DNA from: Bacteroidales bacterium
Lineage (GTDB): Bacteria; Bacteroidota; Bacteroidia; Bacteroidales; UBA932
Direction: 5' to 3'
NCBI GenBank assembly: GCA_017428945.1
Contig: JAFRPW010000024.1
Location: 62,001-126,000, forward strand
DNA length: 64,000 nt
Shown: positions 34,771 to 44,757 of the stretch, one piece after another
Layout of the letters: every line of letters begins with the position of its first letter
Numbering within the stretch: the stretch's first letter is position 1
Position numbers and translations under genes: made by a program
Notes under the pieces: model-generated
Told to the model about the DNA's origin: nothing
The model's input: only the letters and a program-made list of their open reading frames with translations
Database searches by the model: none

Positions 34771-35688
34771 ATGCATATATACAATATTAATTTTTCAATA
34801 CGAGTTTTTGAAACGTCTCAAGAACAGCCACATTTTTCGATGGCTGGCGGAAAGACTATTCTTACAATTAAGAGCAACAAACAGTTGTTCAATCCAAACG
34901 CGTCAGTCATTATTGCAGACCCGTTCTTGTTCTTAAACGGTGATACGCTATATTTGTTCTATGAACATCTGACACGCTGGTTTGGAACAGGGCGTATATG
35001 CATGAGGTCAACAAAAGACCTTAAGACTTGGACTGAGGAAAAAAACGTATTAGTGGAGCCTTTCCATCTATCTTTCCCTTTTGTTTTTGAGGATGGAGGC
35101 AAAGTATATATGTTGCCGGAAACAGGTGGCGATAAGAGCATTACGCTTTACGAGGCGGAAGACGATACGTTGACACATTGGCGCAAAGTCAAGAAATTGA
35201 AAGAAGATAATGAGCCGTGGTATGATTCCGTAATCCATAAGAAAGACGGTAAGTATTATTTATTTACTGGCCATGATGATGATGTTCAACAGGTTCAACA
35301 TCTTTTTGTCTCAGATAAACTAACAGGGCCGTATGAGGAGCATCCGGCATCACCTATATGTGTAGGTCGAGACAAGGCAAGGAATGCAGGTTCGCTTATC
35401 GAGATAGATGGGAGTCTTTACCGTCCTGTTCAGGTTTGTCTGAACAGCTATGGAGAGCAGACATCTGTAATGCGGATCGAAAAGCTAACGCCCACCGAGT
35501 ATAATGAGATTCCCTATAAGTTGAATATTATTGATACTGAACAGGCTCCATATAAGAGTGGTGGACACCAGTGGAGCCAGGTTGAGTTCTTGGGGCGTAA
35601 GGTCATTGCAACAGATTACAGAGAAAAGAACTATAACGTGATAGAAACTTTCCGCAAGGCGGTTTATGTTCTGAAAACAAAGCATTAA
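34771..35688 (+). CDS. Beta-propeller protein related to glucosamine inositolphosphorylceramide transferase N-domain
   Basis: 305 residues. VIIADPFLFLNGDTLYLFYE, FPFVFEDGGKVYMLPETGG, SITLYEAEDD and YYLFTGHDDD are the repeat-like blades of a five-bladed propeller similar to glycoside hydrolase clans F/J and to the GINT1-like family present in many polysaccharide loci. No signal peptide, so it acts in the cytoplasm, most likely as a glycosyl transferase or transferase accessory. The reaction is not known. Confidence 0.68.
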   Translation: MHIYNINFSIRVFETSQEQPHFSMAGGKTILTIKSNKQLFNPNASVIIADPFLFLNGDTLYLFYEHLTRWFGTGRICMRSTKDLKTWTEEKNVLVEPFHLSFPFVFEDGGKVYMLPETGGDKSITLYEAEDDTLTHWRKVKKLKEDNEPWYDSVIHKKDGKYYLFTGHDDDVQQVQHLFVSDKLTGPYEEHPASPICVGRDKARNAGSLIEIDGSLYRPVQVCLNSYGEQTSVMRIEKLTPTEYNEIPYKLNIIDTEQAPYKSGGHQWSQVEFLGRKVIATDYREKNYNVIETFRKAVYVLKTKH

Positions 35689-35700
35689 AAATCGACATAT

Positions 35701-37107
35701 ATGAGTAATTATATTAAAATACTTATTCTTTGTCTGGCGGTAGTTCTTTTTAACCCCAACGTTAATGCACAAGAGAATCTGCAATCGATTATTTACGTAT
35801 CATCTTCCCAAGGAAATGATGCCAATGATGGTCTTACGCCAGAGAAACCTGTGAGAACTATTAAGGAAGGGGTGGCAAGAGGGAAAAAGGTTCTTTTGAA
35901 GGCAGGTGATGTGTTCTATGAATCGCTATATGCCACAAACAGAACTGTTGATAGATATGGAAAAGGTCATAACCCTTCATTGATTGGCTATAAGAGACTC
36001 ATAGAGCCCCGATGGGAAAGAGTGGACAATAACATTTGGAAGATAAGTCTTGCGGAAGATAATTTTACAGGTTATAATGAGGTTGGGCCCTCTCTGCTGA
36101 ATAATATTGGCTGTATCCATGAATATGATAAGGATTTGATACATGGCGGAAGGTGTGAGTTCTTAAGTGAATTGAAAAGGGACTGGGATTTTTGGCAAAC
36201 AGAGCATCATGAACGTGACATTGACCCAAATGAGTTTAATTATGTATATTTATATCTTGAGTCTAATCCTAACGATTTAAAACTGGAATTTGCCGTAAGT
36301 GAGTTTTGTGCATACCTTGAACGTTCCACCGTTGAACACATCAATTTCTATGGTTTCGGTTATGGCGTGGAATGTAAAACGAAAACCATTGTTAGGAATT
36401 GTAGAGTTGATGCAATGGGGGGTAGAGTTTGGTTAGGACAAAGTTCATTTGGGAGGCTTGGTAACGGTATTGAGTTTTATGTGTCTTCAGATATGGAAGA
36501 CTGCATTATTGAAGGTAATTACATTTCGCGCTGTTATGATTGCGGTATTACTATACAGGCTTATGGCTGCGGAAAAGCAACTCCTAGGAACTTTATCATT
36601 CAGGACAACCTTATAATGAATTGCTGCCAAGGTTGGGAAGATTTTCTTCGCAATGCACCAGAAGTGGTATTTGAGAACTGCGTCTTTAGAAATAATGTTG
36701 TCTTAAATAGTGGCGAAAGCGGATTTTCATATCCTGATGTGCGAGCCATTTATTGCCATGTCTTAGGATATAATAGTGCTGGTGACAAAGGGATGCAGTT
36801 TGAAAACAATGTGTTTGCTAAGGGTAATTTCTTTTGTGGAGCACCTTATAATAAAAAGTATCGTTCTAATATTTGGAGGGGGAATAAGTGTTATATCTCT
36901 CCCGGTAATCATCTGATAGCTCATTTTAGGGGGAAGCAAGATGTAGTCAGAATGAACAATAGCCTTAAAGAATCAGCGGCTGAAATAGAGCAATATCGGG
37001 ACTTGACAAATGATCAAACTACAAAGTTTGTTGTTCTGTCAGAAAAGAAGATGGAAAGGAAGGTCAAGCAACTCCAGAAAAAATATCTCAGATCCCATAG
37101 TTACTGA
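35701..37107 (+). CDS. Exported right-handed beta-helix protein
   Basis: 468 residues. A signal peptide (ILILCLAVVLFNPNVNA, about residues 7-23) is followed by YVSSSQGNDANDGLTPEKPV and RTIKEGVARGKKVLLKAGD, the standard entry of secreted parallel beta-helix proteins (pectate lyase/polysaccharide lyase fold), then repeated short strands with asparagines (IIEGNYISRCYDCGI, IIQDNLIMNCC, FRNNVVLNSGESGF). In a biosynthesis locus it may trim or modify the polymer in the periplasm. Substrate unknown. Stop overlaps the next start by one base. Confidence 0.78.
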   Translation: MSNYIKILILCLAVVLFNPNVNAQENLQSIIYVSSSQGNDANDGLTPEKPVRTIKEGVARGKKVLLKAGDVFYESLYATNRTVDRYGKGHNPSLIGYKRLIEPRWERVDNNIWKISLAEDNFTGYNEVGPSLLNNIGCIHEYDKDLIHGGRCEFLSELKRDWDFWQTEHHERDIDPNEFNYVYLYLESNPNDLKLEFAVSEFCAYLERSTVEHINFYGFGYGVECKTKTIVRNCRVDAMGGRVWLGQSSFGRLGNGIEFYVSSDMEDCIIEGNYISRCYDCGITIQAYGCGKATPRNFIIQDNLIMNCCQGWEDFLRNAPEVVFENCVFRNNVVLNSGESGFSYPDVRAIYCHVLGYNSAGDKGMQFENNVFAKGNFFCGAPYNKKYRSNIWRGNKCYISPGNHLIAHFRGKQDVVRMNNSLKESAAEIEQYRDLTNDQTTKFVVLSEKKMERKVKQLQKKYLRSHSY

Positions 37108-38336
37108 TGAAAGTATTACAAATAAATAATGTGCATTACCGCCGTGGTGGTGCTGATGCAGTGTATCTTAACACAGCGGAACTGCTCCAGCAGCACGGCA
37201 ATGAGGTAGTGTTCTTCAATATGGTGAAGAATGGGAATCTGCCGTGCAAGGATGACAAGTATTGGGTCTCAAGTCTGGATTCAAGGCCCAAAGGTGTTAA
37301 GTCTAAACTCATAGAACTGCGAAACTTTTTTGATAATCCAGAAGCTGCACGCAAGATAGAAGAGCTGATAATAGCCGAGAAACCAGACATAGCCCACATC
37401 CATCTGTTTTGGGGTATGGGTATATCACCGTCTATTACCAAGGTATTGAAGAAGTATCATATTCCTCTGGTTCATACCGCCCACGACTATCACTTGATTT
37501 GTCCTGTGGCACTGCTTATGGATTCCAAAGGGCAGGTTTGTGAGGCTTGCAAAGGTAAACATTTCTATAAGGCTGCCCTGAAAGGGTGTTCGCATAACGG
37601 ACGAGTGGCTACTTGTATTAAAGCGGCAGAGCAATATTACCATAACTGGAAATACGACCCCGTGGATGTGCTACAAGGTATTATCTATGTGAGCACCTTC
37701 TCGAGAAACAAGCATCTGGAATATATGCCATCTTTGGCCATGGTTAAGTCCACAGTGCTTTATAACTTTAACCAGATAGGGGAGCTGCGACAGGATTACA
37801 GTGGGAAATACTACCTTTATTATGGACGTTTGGCACAGGAGAAAGGACTGTTTACACTGCTTGATGCATTCCGTCAGAAATCTTCCCTACCGTTGAAGAT
37901 TGTTGGGGCAGGTCCGTTGGAAAACGCTCTTAAACAAAAGTTGCCTGCCAATGTGGAAATGCTTGGGCCAAAGTATGGCGAAGAGTTGTTTGAGTTGGTG
38001 AAGGGGGCAAAGTTTGTATGTGTGTCTTCAGAGTGCTATGAGAACAACCCCCTTACCATAGTGGAGGCCTATTCCAAAGGCGTACCGGTGATAGGTTCCA
38101 GACTTGGCGGTATTACTGAAATTATACGCGACGGTGAGACGGGTTTCCTTTTTGAGCACAAAAATTCTTCGGATTTATGCAAGTGTCTTGAAAAAGCAGA
38201 AGCACTATCAGAAAGTGATTATAATAATATGTGCAGGGCTGCATACTCTTTTGCACAGGAAAACTTCAGCAGTGAGCGTCATTATGAACGGCTAATGGCC
38301 TTCTACAATGAAGTAATATCATCTAACAAGCATTGA
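37107..38336 (+). CDS. Glycosyltransferase family 4 protein
   Basis: 409 residues. MKVLQINNVHYRRGGADAVY is the N-terminal acceptor-domain start of GT4; HIHLFWGMGISPSI and VHTAHDYHLICP follow; the donor domain has YYGRLAQEKGLFTLLDAF, LKIVGAGP and SSECYENNPLTIVEAYSKG, which includes the E-x7-E motif, then PVIGSRLGGITEII. A cysteine-rich insert (CEACKGKHFYKAALKGC) is common in this subgroup. Donor sugar unknown. Confidence 0.9.
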   Translation: MKVLQINNVHYRRGGADAVYLNTAELLQQHGNEVVFFNMVKNGNLPCKDDKYWVSSLDSRPKGVKSKLIELRNFFDNPEAARKIEELIIAEKPDIAHIHLFWGMGISPSITKVLKKYHIPLVHTAHDYHLICPVALLMDSKGQVCEACKGKHFYKAALKGCSHNGRVATCIKAAEQYYHNWKYDPVDVLQGIIYVSTFSRNKHLEYMPSLAMVKSTVLYNFNQIGELRQDYSGKYYLYYGRLAQEKGLFTLLDAFRQKSSLPLKIVGAGPLENALKQKLPANVEMLGPKYGEELFELVKGAKFVCVSSECYENNPLTIVEAYSKGVPVIGSRLGGITEIIRDGETGFLFEHKNSSDLCKCLEKAEALSESDYNNMCRAAYSFAQENFSSERHYERLMAFYNEVISSNKH

Positions 38337-38338
38337 TT

Positions 38339-38803
38339 ATGTCCTTGAGAGTTACGGTAATATATTTCCTAAGTAAGTTAGTGCGCTCGTGGCGCATGAG
38401 GTTACTGCATGCCAAGGGTTATACCAACATAGCAAAGAACACGGTGATAGAGTCTGGTGTAAAACTTGATAAACTCAATCCTAAAGGAATTCATATTGGT
38501 ACCGGTTGCCTGATAGCATCTGGCACCACCATCCTTTCACACGAACATATATTCGTGAAGCCTGACGGCAGCTACTATTTCAAAGATACATATATTGGAA
38601 ATAACTGCTTTGTGGGCGTTAATTCATTGATTTGTCCAGGTGTACATATAGGCAACGAATGTGTAGTTGGGGGGGGGACAATTGTAACAAAAGATGTTCC
38701 TGACAACTGTATGGTAGTGGGAGTTCCTGCTAAGATCGTGAAGACCGGAATACAAATGAACAATCATGCAAGACTGGAAGGCGATTTCAAATACAAGGAG
38801 TAA
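38339..38803 (+). CDS. Hexapeptide-repeat acyltransferase (serine acetyltransferase-like)
   Basis: 154 residues. Left-handed beta-helix turns (VIESGVKLDKLNPKGIHIG, YIGNNCFVGVNSLICPGVHIG, NECVVGGGTIVTKDVPDN) and the C-terminal VVGVPAKIV typify sugar O-acetyltransferases. The start at 38339 follows the previous stop by two bases. A run of eight Gs at 38672-38679 lies inside the frame and is a possible slippage (phase variation) site, although the frame is intact here. It likely acetylates a repeat-unit sugar. Confidence 0.85.
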   Translation: MSLRVTVIYFLSKLVRSWRMRLLHAKGYTNIAKNTVIESGVKLDKLNPKGIHIGTGCLIASGTTILSHEHIFVKPDGSYYFKDTYIGNNCFVGVNSLICPGVHIGNECVVGGGTIVTKDVPDNCMVVGVPAKIVKTGIQMNNHARLEGDFKYKE

Positions 38804-38813
38804 ACAATAATAC

Positions 38814-39719
38814 ATGAATAAAAAGAAGATTTACATTGCCGGTTGTGGCGGTATGTTGGGGGAAGCTTTCTACCAGCAGTTCAAGGATGATTATATCATC
38901 AAGTGTACGGACAAGGACGTGAATGCGGATTGGCTCTCATTCCTGGACTTCAGGGATTATGATGCCTACCGCAAGGACGTGGAAGAGTTCCAGCCGGACT
39001 ACTTGTTCCATCTGGGTGCCTACACTGACTTGGAGTGGTGCGAGCAGAATGCGGACGAGGTGTATCTGACGAACACCCTCTGTGTAGAGAATGCTGTATA
39101 TATTGCTAACTCATTGGATATTCCTTTGCTATATATCAGTACGGCTGGTATCTTCGATGGAAAGAAGCAACTCTACGACGACTGGGATCAACCCAATCCG
39201 CTTGGAGTCTATGCCCGCAGTAAATATATGGGAGAGCGCTTTGTGGTAGAGAATGCCAAGCGCTATTTGGTATGTCGTGCAGGCTGGATGATGGGTGCTG
39301 GTCCCAATAAGGACAAGAAGTTTATCCAGAAGATTATGAAGCAGCTGAAGGATGGAAAGAAAGAACTGTTCATTGTGAACGACAAGGACGGCACGCCCAC
39401 TTATACACAAGATTTTGCCCGCACGGTGAAGAACTTGATTCATAAGGAATATTGGGGACTGTATAACTGCGTTTGCGGCGGTCAGACTAGCCGCTTGGAG
39501 GTGTGTCAGGAATTGCTTAAGATACTTGGTTTAGAGGATGAGATTAAGATCAATGTGGTGACATCCGAGTATTTTGCAAAAGAATATTTCGCAGACCGTC
39601 CAGCTTGTGAACGTTTGTGGACACGCAAGTTGAACCTGCGAGGAGTGAATGCTATGCGTGACTGGCGTGTTTCACTTAAGGAATACATAGAGAATTACTA
39701 CCAAGGATATTTAGCATGA
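38814..39719 (+). CDS. RmlD-like sugar nucleotide reductase (SDR family)
   Basis: 301 residues. IYIAGCGGMLGEAFYQQF is the nucleotide-binding start; STAGIFDGKKQLYDDW and YARSKYMGERFV contain the Ser and Tyr-x3-Lys active site of the RmlD substrate-binding family. A better match to rfbD lies at 40838, so this is probably a reductase for a different 4-keto sugar. The stop overlaps the next start (ATGA). Confidence 0.8.
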   Translation: MNKKKIYIAGCGGMLGEAFYQQFKDDYIIKCTDKDVNADWLSFLDFRDYDAYRKDVEEFQPDYLFHLGAYTDLEWCEQNADEVYLTNTLCVENAVYIANSLDIPLLYISTAGIFDGKKQLYDDWDQPNPLGVYARSKYMGERFVVENAKRYLVCRAGWMMGAGPNKDKKFIQKIMKQLKDGKKELFIVNDKDGTPTYTQDFARTVKNLIHKEYWGLYNCVCGGQTSRLEVCQELLKILGLEDEIKINVVTSEYFAKEYFADRPACERLWTRKLNLRGVNAMRDWRVSLKEYIENYYQGYLA

Positions 39720-40834
39720 AGAAAGTAGCATTGATTGGAACCAACGGAGTGCCGGCGCATTATGGCGGCATCGAAACGCTGGCAGAATATTTGACAAGAG
39801 ATTTGAACGAGGATTATGACTTGTATTGCTATTGTTCTAAAACACCAAAGGAAAAGCAATTGCAATCCTATCATAATACAAAGTTGATATATATACCACT
39901 GAAGGCCAATGGTTGGCAATCCATTTTTTATGATGGATGGACTATCCTGCGTTCTCTTTGCAAACATGATGTCCTGGCTATCTTGGGATGTAGTTGTCCG
40001 CCCGCTATGTTTTTTAAGGTGTTTACCAAGAAACGAATTCTGTTGAATGCCATTGGTGGAAAGGAAACGGAGAAGGTAAGAGGTCTTAAACTATTTGGTC
40101 GCATTGAAGTGGCCATGAAGAAGTGGATGGAAGGAATACAGGCACGGTATGCTGATGTGGTGATTGTGGATAATGCAGCCAATGTGGAGGTGTTTGAAAA
40201 GAAGCATCATGTAAAGGCGGTATTGGCTGAGTATGGAGGTGATCATGCTATTGCTGAGCCAATCACAGATGAGGCCATAAAGAAGTATCCTTTCCTGAAA
40301 GGGAAATATGACGTTACCGTTTCAAGGGCACAGGAGGATATGAATATCCATATGGTAATTGACGCATACAAGAAAGTACCAGAAAGAACTGTTGTGATTG
40401 TGTCTAACTGGCAGAAATCAGAGTATGGCCAGAAACTCTATGCAGAGAACGCAGGGAAATATGATAATATCATTCTGTTGAATGCTATTTATGACCAGAA
40501 AGAATTGAATACTATCCGTAGCAATGCAGCCCTCTATCTGCACACACATTCAATGTGCGGAACAGCGCCCTCATTGGTGGAGGCTATGTATCTGGGGCTG
40601 CCTGTTATCTGTTTCAAAGTACCCACTAATCTGGAAACGACTGAACATAAGTCAATCTATTTTGAGACGGTGCCTGAACTGGTAAAGGAACTTCAAGAAC
40701 TGAATGACACAACGATAGAACAATTAAAGAATGATTTGAAGGAGATAGCCAACCGCAGGTATTATTGGGAACGCATCTCTGGAATCTATAGAGAATGCAT
40801 CAATAAATGCATTGCCATGCAAGACAAGAAATAG
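39716..40834 (+). CDS. DUF1972 family glycosyltransferase (rhamnosyltransferase-like)
   Basis: 372 residues. VALIGTNGVPAHYGGIETLA is the hallmark N-terminus of DUF1972 glycosyltransferases, several of which transfer rhamnose. DNAANVEVFEKKHHVK and, in the donor domain, LYLHTHSMCGTAPSLVEAMY with PVICFKVPTNLE follow. Neighbouring rhamnose genes make dTDP-L-rhamnose the likely donor. Confidence 0.88.
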   Translation: MKKVALIGTNGVPAHYGGIETLAEYLTRDLNEDYDLYCYCSKTPKEKQLQSYHNTKLIYIPLKANGWQSIFYDGWTILRSLCKHDVLAILGCSCPPAMFFKVFTKKRILLNAIGGKETEKVRGLKLFGRIEVAMKKWMEGIQARYADVVIVDNAANVEVFEKKHHVKAVLAEYGGDHAIAEPITDEAIKKYPFLKGKYDVTVSRAQEDMNIHMVIDAYKKVPERTVVIVSNWQKSEYGQKLYAENAGKYDNIILLNAIYDQKELNTIRSNAALYLHTHSMCGTAPSLVEAMYLGLPVICFKVPTNLETTEHKSIYFETVPELVKELQELNDTTIEQLKNDLKEIANRRYYWERISGIYRECINKCIAMQDKK

Positions 40835-40837
40835 AGT

Positions 40838-41764
40838 ATGAATGTGTTAGTGACTGGAGCCAACGGACAGTTGGGCAATGAAATACGTATAGTATCTAAG
40901 AATAGTACAGACAAGTATATCTTTACTGACGTAGTGGAGTCATCTGAAGAATCCACTGCTATGTTGAAGAAACTGGCAGGTGAGGATGTTGATACATCTA
41001 CAACCAAGCTTGACATCACCAATCTTGATGCAATCCGTAAGATGGTAAGAGAGAATGACGTCAAAGTCATTGTCAATTGTGCAGCTTGGACAAATGTTGA
41101 TGGGGCAGAAGATCCGGAGAAATATGACCTTGTTGAGTTGCTAAATGCCAAAGCTCCAGAAAACTTGGCTGTAGCCATGAAAGAGGTAAATGGCCTGCTG
41201 GTACATATCTCTACGGACTATGTCTTTGGGAAGGAGCCCTATAACACACCCTGCAAAGAAGATCAGCAGGGAACCCCCACGGGTGTTTATGGGCTGACAA
41301 AGCTTCATGGGGAAAATGCTATTCGGAAGTCAGAGTGCAAATCTGTGATTATCCGTACAGCATGGCTTTATAGTGAGTTTGGAAAGAACTTCGTTAAGAC
41401 CATGTTGAATCTGACTGCAACCAAACCTCAGTTGAAGGTGGTATTTGACCAAGTAGGAACGCCGACGTATGCCTATGATTTGGCCAATGTCATAATAAAG
41501 TTATTGGAAGACCCCAAGGAAGGAATCTATCATTTCAGTAATGAGGGCGTTTGCAGTTGGTTTGACTTCACCAAAATGATAGCAGAGTGTGTGGGTAATA
41601 CAGGATGCGACATACAACCTTGTCATAGTGACGAGTTCCCGAGTAAGGTTAAACGGCCTGCGTATTCTGTTCTGGACAAGACCAAGATTAAGGAAACACT
41701 TGGAATCAGAATCCCTTACTGGACAGATTCGTTGAAGTTGTGTATAAAGAATTTGGAACGATAA
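40838..41764 (+). CDS. rfbD: dTDP-4-dehydrorhamnose reductase
   Basis: 308 residues. VLVTGANGQLGNEIRI (Rossmann), VNCAAWTNVDGAEDPE, HISTDYVFGKEP, YGLTKLHGENAIR (Tyr-x3-Lys) and IIRTAWLYSEFGKNFVKTM are diagnostic for RmlD, the last step of dTDP-L-rhamnose synthesis. It contains an insert around TDVVESSEESTAMLKKLAGE that is usual in Bacteroidota rfbD. Together with rfbB, rfbA and rfbC in the next 5 kb the pathway is complete. Confidence 0.93.
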   Translation: MNVLVTGANGQLGNEIRIVSKNSTDKYIFTDVVESSEESTAMLKKLAGEDVDTSTTKLDITNLDAIRKMVRENDVKVIVNCAAWTNVDGAEDPEKYDLVELLNAKAPENLAVAMKEVNGLLVHISTDYVFGKEPYNTPCKEDQQGTPTGVYGLTKLHGENAIRKSECKSVIIRTAWLYSEFGKNFVKTMLNLTATKPQLKVVFDQVGTPTYAYDLANVIIKLLEDPKEGIYHFSNEGVCSWFDFTKMIAECVGNTGCDIQPCHSDEFPSKVKRPAYSVLDKTKIKETLGIRIPYWTDSLKLCIKNLER

Positions 41765-41774
41765 GTTAGTAATT

Positions 41775-42908
41775 ATGCAGAATATCATTATTACCGGCGG
41801 TGCCGGATTTATTGGAAGTCATGTGGTACGCTTGTTTGTGAACAAGTACCCACAATACAACATCTACAATGTAGATAAATTGACGTACGCTGGTAATCTG
41901 GCGAATCTGAAGGATATAGAGGATAAGCCCAATTATCATTTTATCAAAGCTGATATTTGCGACTTTGAGACGATGCTGGATATTATGCAGCGCGATCAAA
42001 TTGATGGTATCATTCACCTGGCGGCAGAAAGTCATGTTGACCGCTCCATCAAAGATCCGTTTACTTTTGCTCAAACCAATGTAATGGGTACTTTGAGCCT
42101 ATTGCAGGCAGCTAAAGCTTATTGGGAGTCACTTCCTGAAAAGTATGAAGGTAAGCGCTTCTATCATATCTCTACAGATGAGGTTTATGGCGCATTGCAG
42201 ATGACGCATCCAGAAGGGATAGTGCCTCCGTTCACCACAAAGGCAAGTAGCGGGAAGCACCATCTTGCTTATGGCGAGAAGTTCTTTACGGAGGATTTGA
42301 AGTACCAGCCGCATAGCCCGTATAGTGCAGCCAAGGCAAGCAGTGACCACTTTGTGCGTGCGTTCCATGACACGTTTGGCATGCCTACCATTGTTACCAA
42401 CTGCTCGAATAACTATGGCCCATATCAGTTTCCTGAGAAGTTGATACCTCTGTTCATCAACAATATACGGCATCGCAAACCGCTTCCAGTGTATGGCAAG
42501 GGAGAAAATGTTCGTGACTGGTTGTACGTTGAAGATCATGCACGCGCTATTGATACCATTTTCCACAATGGTAAAATAGCAGAAACCTACAATATCGGTG
42601 GCTTCAACGAGTGGAAGAACATTGACATTATCAAGGTTCTCATCAATACCGTTGACCGTTTACTTGGCAGACCTGAGGGTGCAGACATGGACTTGATTAC
42701 ATACATAACCGACCGTGCCGGGCACGATTTGAGATATGCTATTGACAGCACCAAGCTTCAAAAAGAACTCGGGTGGGAACCCAGCCTTCAGTTTGAAGAA
42801 GGGATAGAGAAGACTGTGAAATGGTATCTGGATAATCAAGAATGGTTGGATAATGTGACCAGCGGTGATTACCAAAAGTATTATGATAATATGTACAAAA
42901 ACAGATAA
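41775..42908 (+). CDS. rfbB: dTDP-glucose 4,6-dehydratase (second copy)
   Basis: 377 residues. Same enzyme as at 2389 but without the palindrome-encoded insertion and with AT-richer codons. [32 protein letters not shown] and [15 protein letters not shown] give the NAD site and the Tyr-x3-Lys catalytic residues. It lies in the canonical rfbD-rfbB-rfbA order, so it is the dedicated rhamnose pathway enzyme of this locus. Confidence 0.95.
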   Translation: MQNIIITGGAGFIGSHVVRLFVNKYPQYNIYNVDKLTYAGNLANLKDIEDKPNYHFIKADICDFETMLDIMQRDQIDGIIHLAAESHVDRSIKDPFTFAQTNVMGTLSLLQAAKAYWESLPEKYEGKRFYHISTDEVYGALQMTHPEGIVPPFTTKASSGKHHLAYGEKFFTEDLKYQPHSPYSAAKASSDHFVRAFHDTFGMPTIVTNCSNNYGPYQFPEKLIPLFINNIRHRKPLPVYGKGENVRDWLYVEDHARAIDTIFHNGKIAETYNIGGFNEWKNIDIIKVLINTVDRLLGRPEGADMDLITYITDRAGHDLRYAIDSTKLQKELGWEPSLQFEEGIEKTVKWYLDNQEWLDNVTSGDYQKYYDNMYKNR

Positions 42909-42911
42909 AAT

Positions 42912-43829
42912 ATGAAAGGCATCGTTCTCGCCGGTGGTTCCGGCACCAGGCTTTACCCTATTACTAAGGGTGTGAGCAAACAGTTGCTCCCTATTTATGA
43001 TAAACCAATGGTTTATTATCCCATCAGTGCGCTGATGCTTGCAGGCATTCGCGACATCCTGATTATTTCAACACCTTATGACCTTCCTGGGTTTAAACGT
43101 CTGTTGGGTGATGGCTCTGATTATGGAGTTCACTTTGAGTATGCCGAACAGCCCTCACCGGACGGCTTGGCTCAAGCGTTCATCATCGGTGAGAAGTTTA
43201 TTGGTAATGACAGTGCTTGCCTTGTATTGGGTGACAACATTTTCTACGGAGCAGGATTTACCGGATTGCTGAGCAAAGCAGTCGAGGATGCAGAAAAGAA
43301 TGCAAAGGCCACCGTATTTGGTTACTGGGTGAATGATCCCGAGCGTTACGGAGTGGCAGAGTTTGACAAGGATGGAAACTGTCTTAGCATTGAAGAAAAG
43401 CCTAAAGAGCCAAAGAGCAATTACGCAGTCGTTGGATTGTATTTCTATCCCAACAAGGTGGTGGAAGTAGCAAAACATATCAAGCCTAGTGCCCGTGGAG
43501 AATTAGAGATTACCACCGTTAACCAGGAATTCTTGAAGGATGGTGAACTGAAAGTACAGGTTTTTGGCCGTGGCTTTGCTTGGTTAGACACCGGCACTCA
43601 TGATTCATTAAGCGAGGCTTCCACCTTTGTAGAGGTGATTGAGAAACGCCAGGGCTTAAAGGTAGCTTGCTTGGAGGCTATAGCCTACCGCAAGGGTTGG
43701 ATTAGTGAAGAGCGTATGCGAGAACTTGCAGAGCCTATGAAGAAAAACCAGTACGGTCAGTATCTTCTTCAGGTGATTGATGAGAAGAAGCGTGAGGTTG
43801 ATGCAGACACATTTAGAATTATCAAATAA
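42912..43829 (+). CDS. rfbA: Glucose-1-phosphate thymidylyltransferase
   Basis: 305 residues. [20 protein letters not shown] and [18 protein letters not shown] are the nucleotide-binding signature; [14 protein letters not shown] and [17 protein letters not shown] with [19 protein letters not shown] are diagnostic for RmlA. It makes dTDP-glucose, the first step of rhamnose synthesis, and starts four bases after rfbB. Confidence 0.96.
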   Translation: MKGIVLAGGSGTRLYPITKGVSKQLLPIYDKPMVYYPISALMLAGIRDILIISTPYDLPGFKRLLGDGSDYGVHFEYAEQPSPDGLAQAFIIGEKFIGNDSACLVLGDNIFYGAGFTGLLSKAVEDAEKNAKATVFGYWVNDPERYGVAEFDKDGNCLSIEEKPKEPKSNYAVVGLYFYPNKVVEVAKHIKPSARGELEITTVNQEFLKDGELKVQVFGRGFAWLDTGTHDSLSEASTFVEVIEKRQGLKVACLEAIAYRKGWISEERMRELAEPMKKNQYGQYLLQVIDEKKREVDADTFRIIK

Positions 43830-43839
43830 TAACATAGAT

Positions 43840-44757
43840 ATGAAGACAATAGCAATGACGGGTGCATCAGGTTTTATTGGTCAGCACCTGCTCCGGCATT
43901 ATTTGGAAGAGGGCGCACATGTAATAGCTTTTGTTCCAGATCCGGAGAATATGGAAGAGTATAAGAAGTATCCTAACTTTGAGTTGGTAAAAGCCTTCTT
44001 TGAGGATTTTGACCATCTCTCAGAACTAACCCAGACTAGAGACATAGATATCTTCTATTACCTGTCGTGGGGCGGCTATGGTAAGGCTACCAATGACTAT
44101 GCTGCTCAGATTCAGAATATCAAGCCGATCTGTGATGCCGTGGCAGAGGCTGGTAAGATGGGTTGCAAGCGTTTCTTGTTTAGCACCTCATTCTCAGAGT
44201 ATATGATTAGTGAACACGAGACGTTGAGTCATAATGCAGGTGCACATTGCAATGTGTATGGTGCGGCCAAACAGGCGGCCCGTGTGATGGCTCATGCTGT
44301 GGCAGCACAGAAGGGTGTTCCGTTCCTGTGTGTGGCTTTTGCCAACACCTTTGGCGTAGGTGACAGGTCACACCGTTCCACCAATCTGTTTATACACAAA
44401 CTGCTCCGTGGCGAATCACTTGACCTGACAGAGGGTATCCATCTGTATGATTGGAACTATATAGAGGACACCATTGCCGGATTGGTGCTGGCTGGAGAAA
44501 AAGGCAAGATTGACTCTGTGTATTATATTGGCAGTGACCGTCGACGTCCGTTGAAGGATATAGTAGGTGAGGTTCGCGACATACTGGCACCGGGCGTAGA
44601 AATTCGTTTGGGGACCTATAAGGAAGATTTCCATGTGGACTACACCAGTGTGGATGTAACCAAACTTTACAGAGATACGGGCTATCAACCTAAATGGGAC
44701 TTTAAAGAAGCAGTGCTGAAAACTGCTGAGTGGGTCAAGACGCTTGACTGGGAGTAA
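43840..44757 (+). CDS. NAD-dependent epimerase/dehydratase (SDR)
   Basis: 305 residues. MTGASGFIGQHLLRHYLEE is the nucleotide-binding start. The catalytic region around FSTSFSEYM and VYGAAKQAARVMAHA has Tyr-x3-Lys. It starts 11 bp after rfbA; the in-frame ATG at 43840 is preferred because an earlier one lies inside rfbA. Product sugar unknown. The gene separates rfbA from rfbC, which is unusual for a rhamnose cluster. Confidence 0.82.
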   Translation: MKTIAMTGASGFIGQHLLRHYLEEGAHVIAFVPDPENMEEYKKYPNFELVKAFFEDFDHLSELTQTRDIDIFYYLSWGGYGKATNDYAAQIQNIKPICDAVAEAGKMGCKRFLFSTSFSEYMISEHETLSHNAGAHCNVYGAAKQAARVMAHAVAAQKGVPFLCVAFANTFGVGDRSHRSTNLFIHKLLRGESLDLTEGIHLYDWNYIEDTIAGLVLAGEKGKIDSVYYIGSDRRRPLKDIVGEVRDILAPGVEIRLGTYKEDFHVDYTSVDVTKLYRDTGYQPKWDFKEAVLKTAEWVKTLDWE

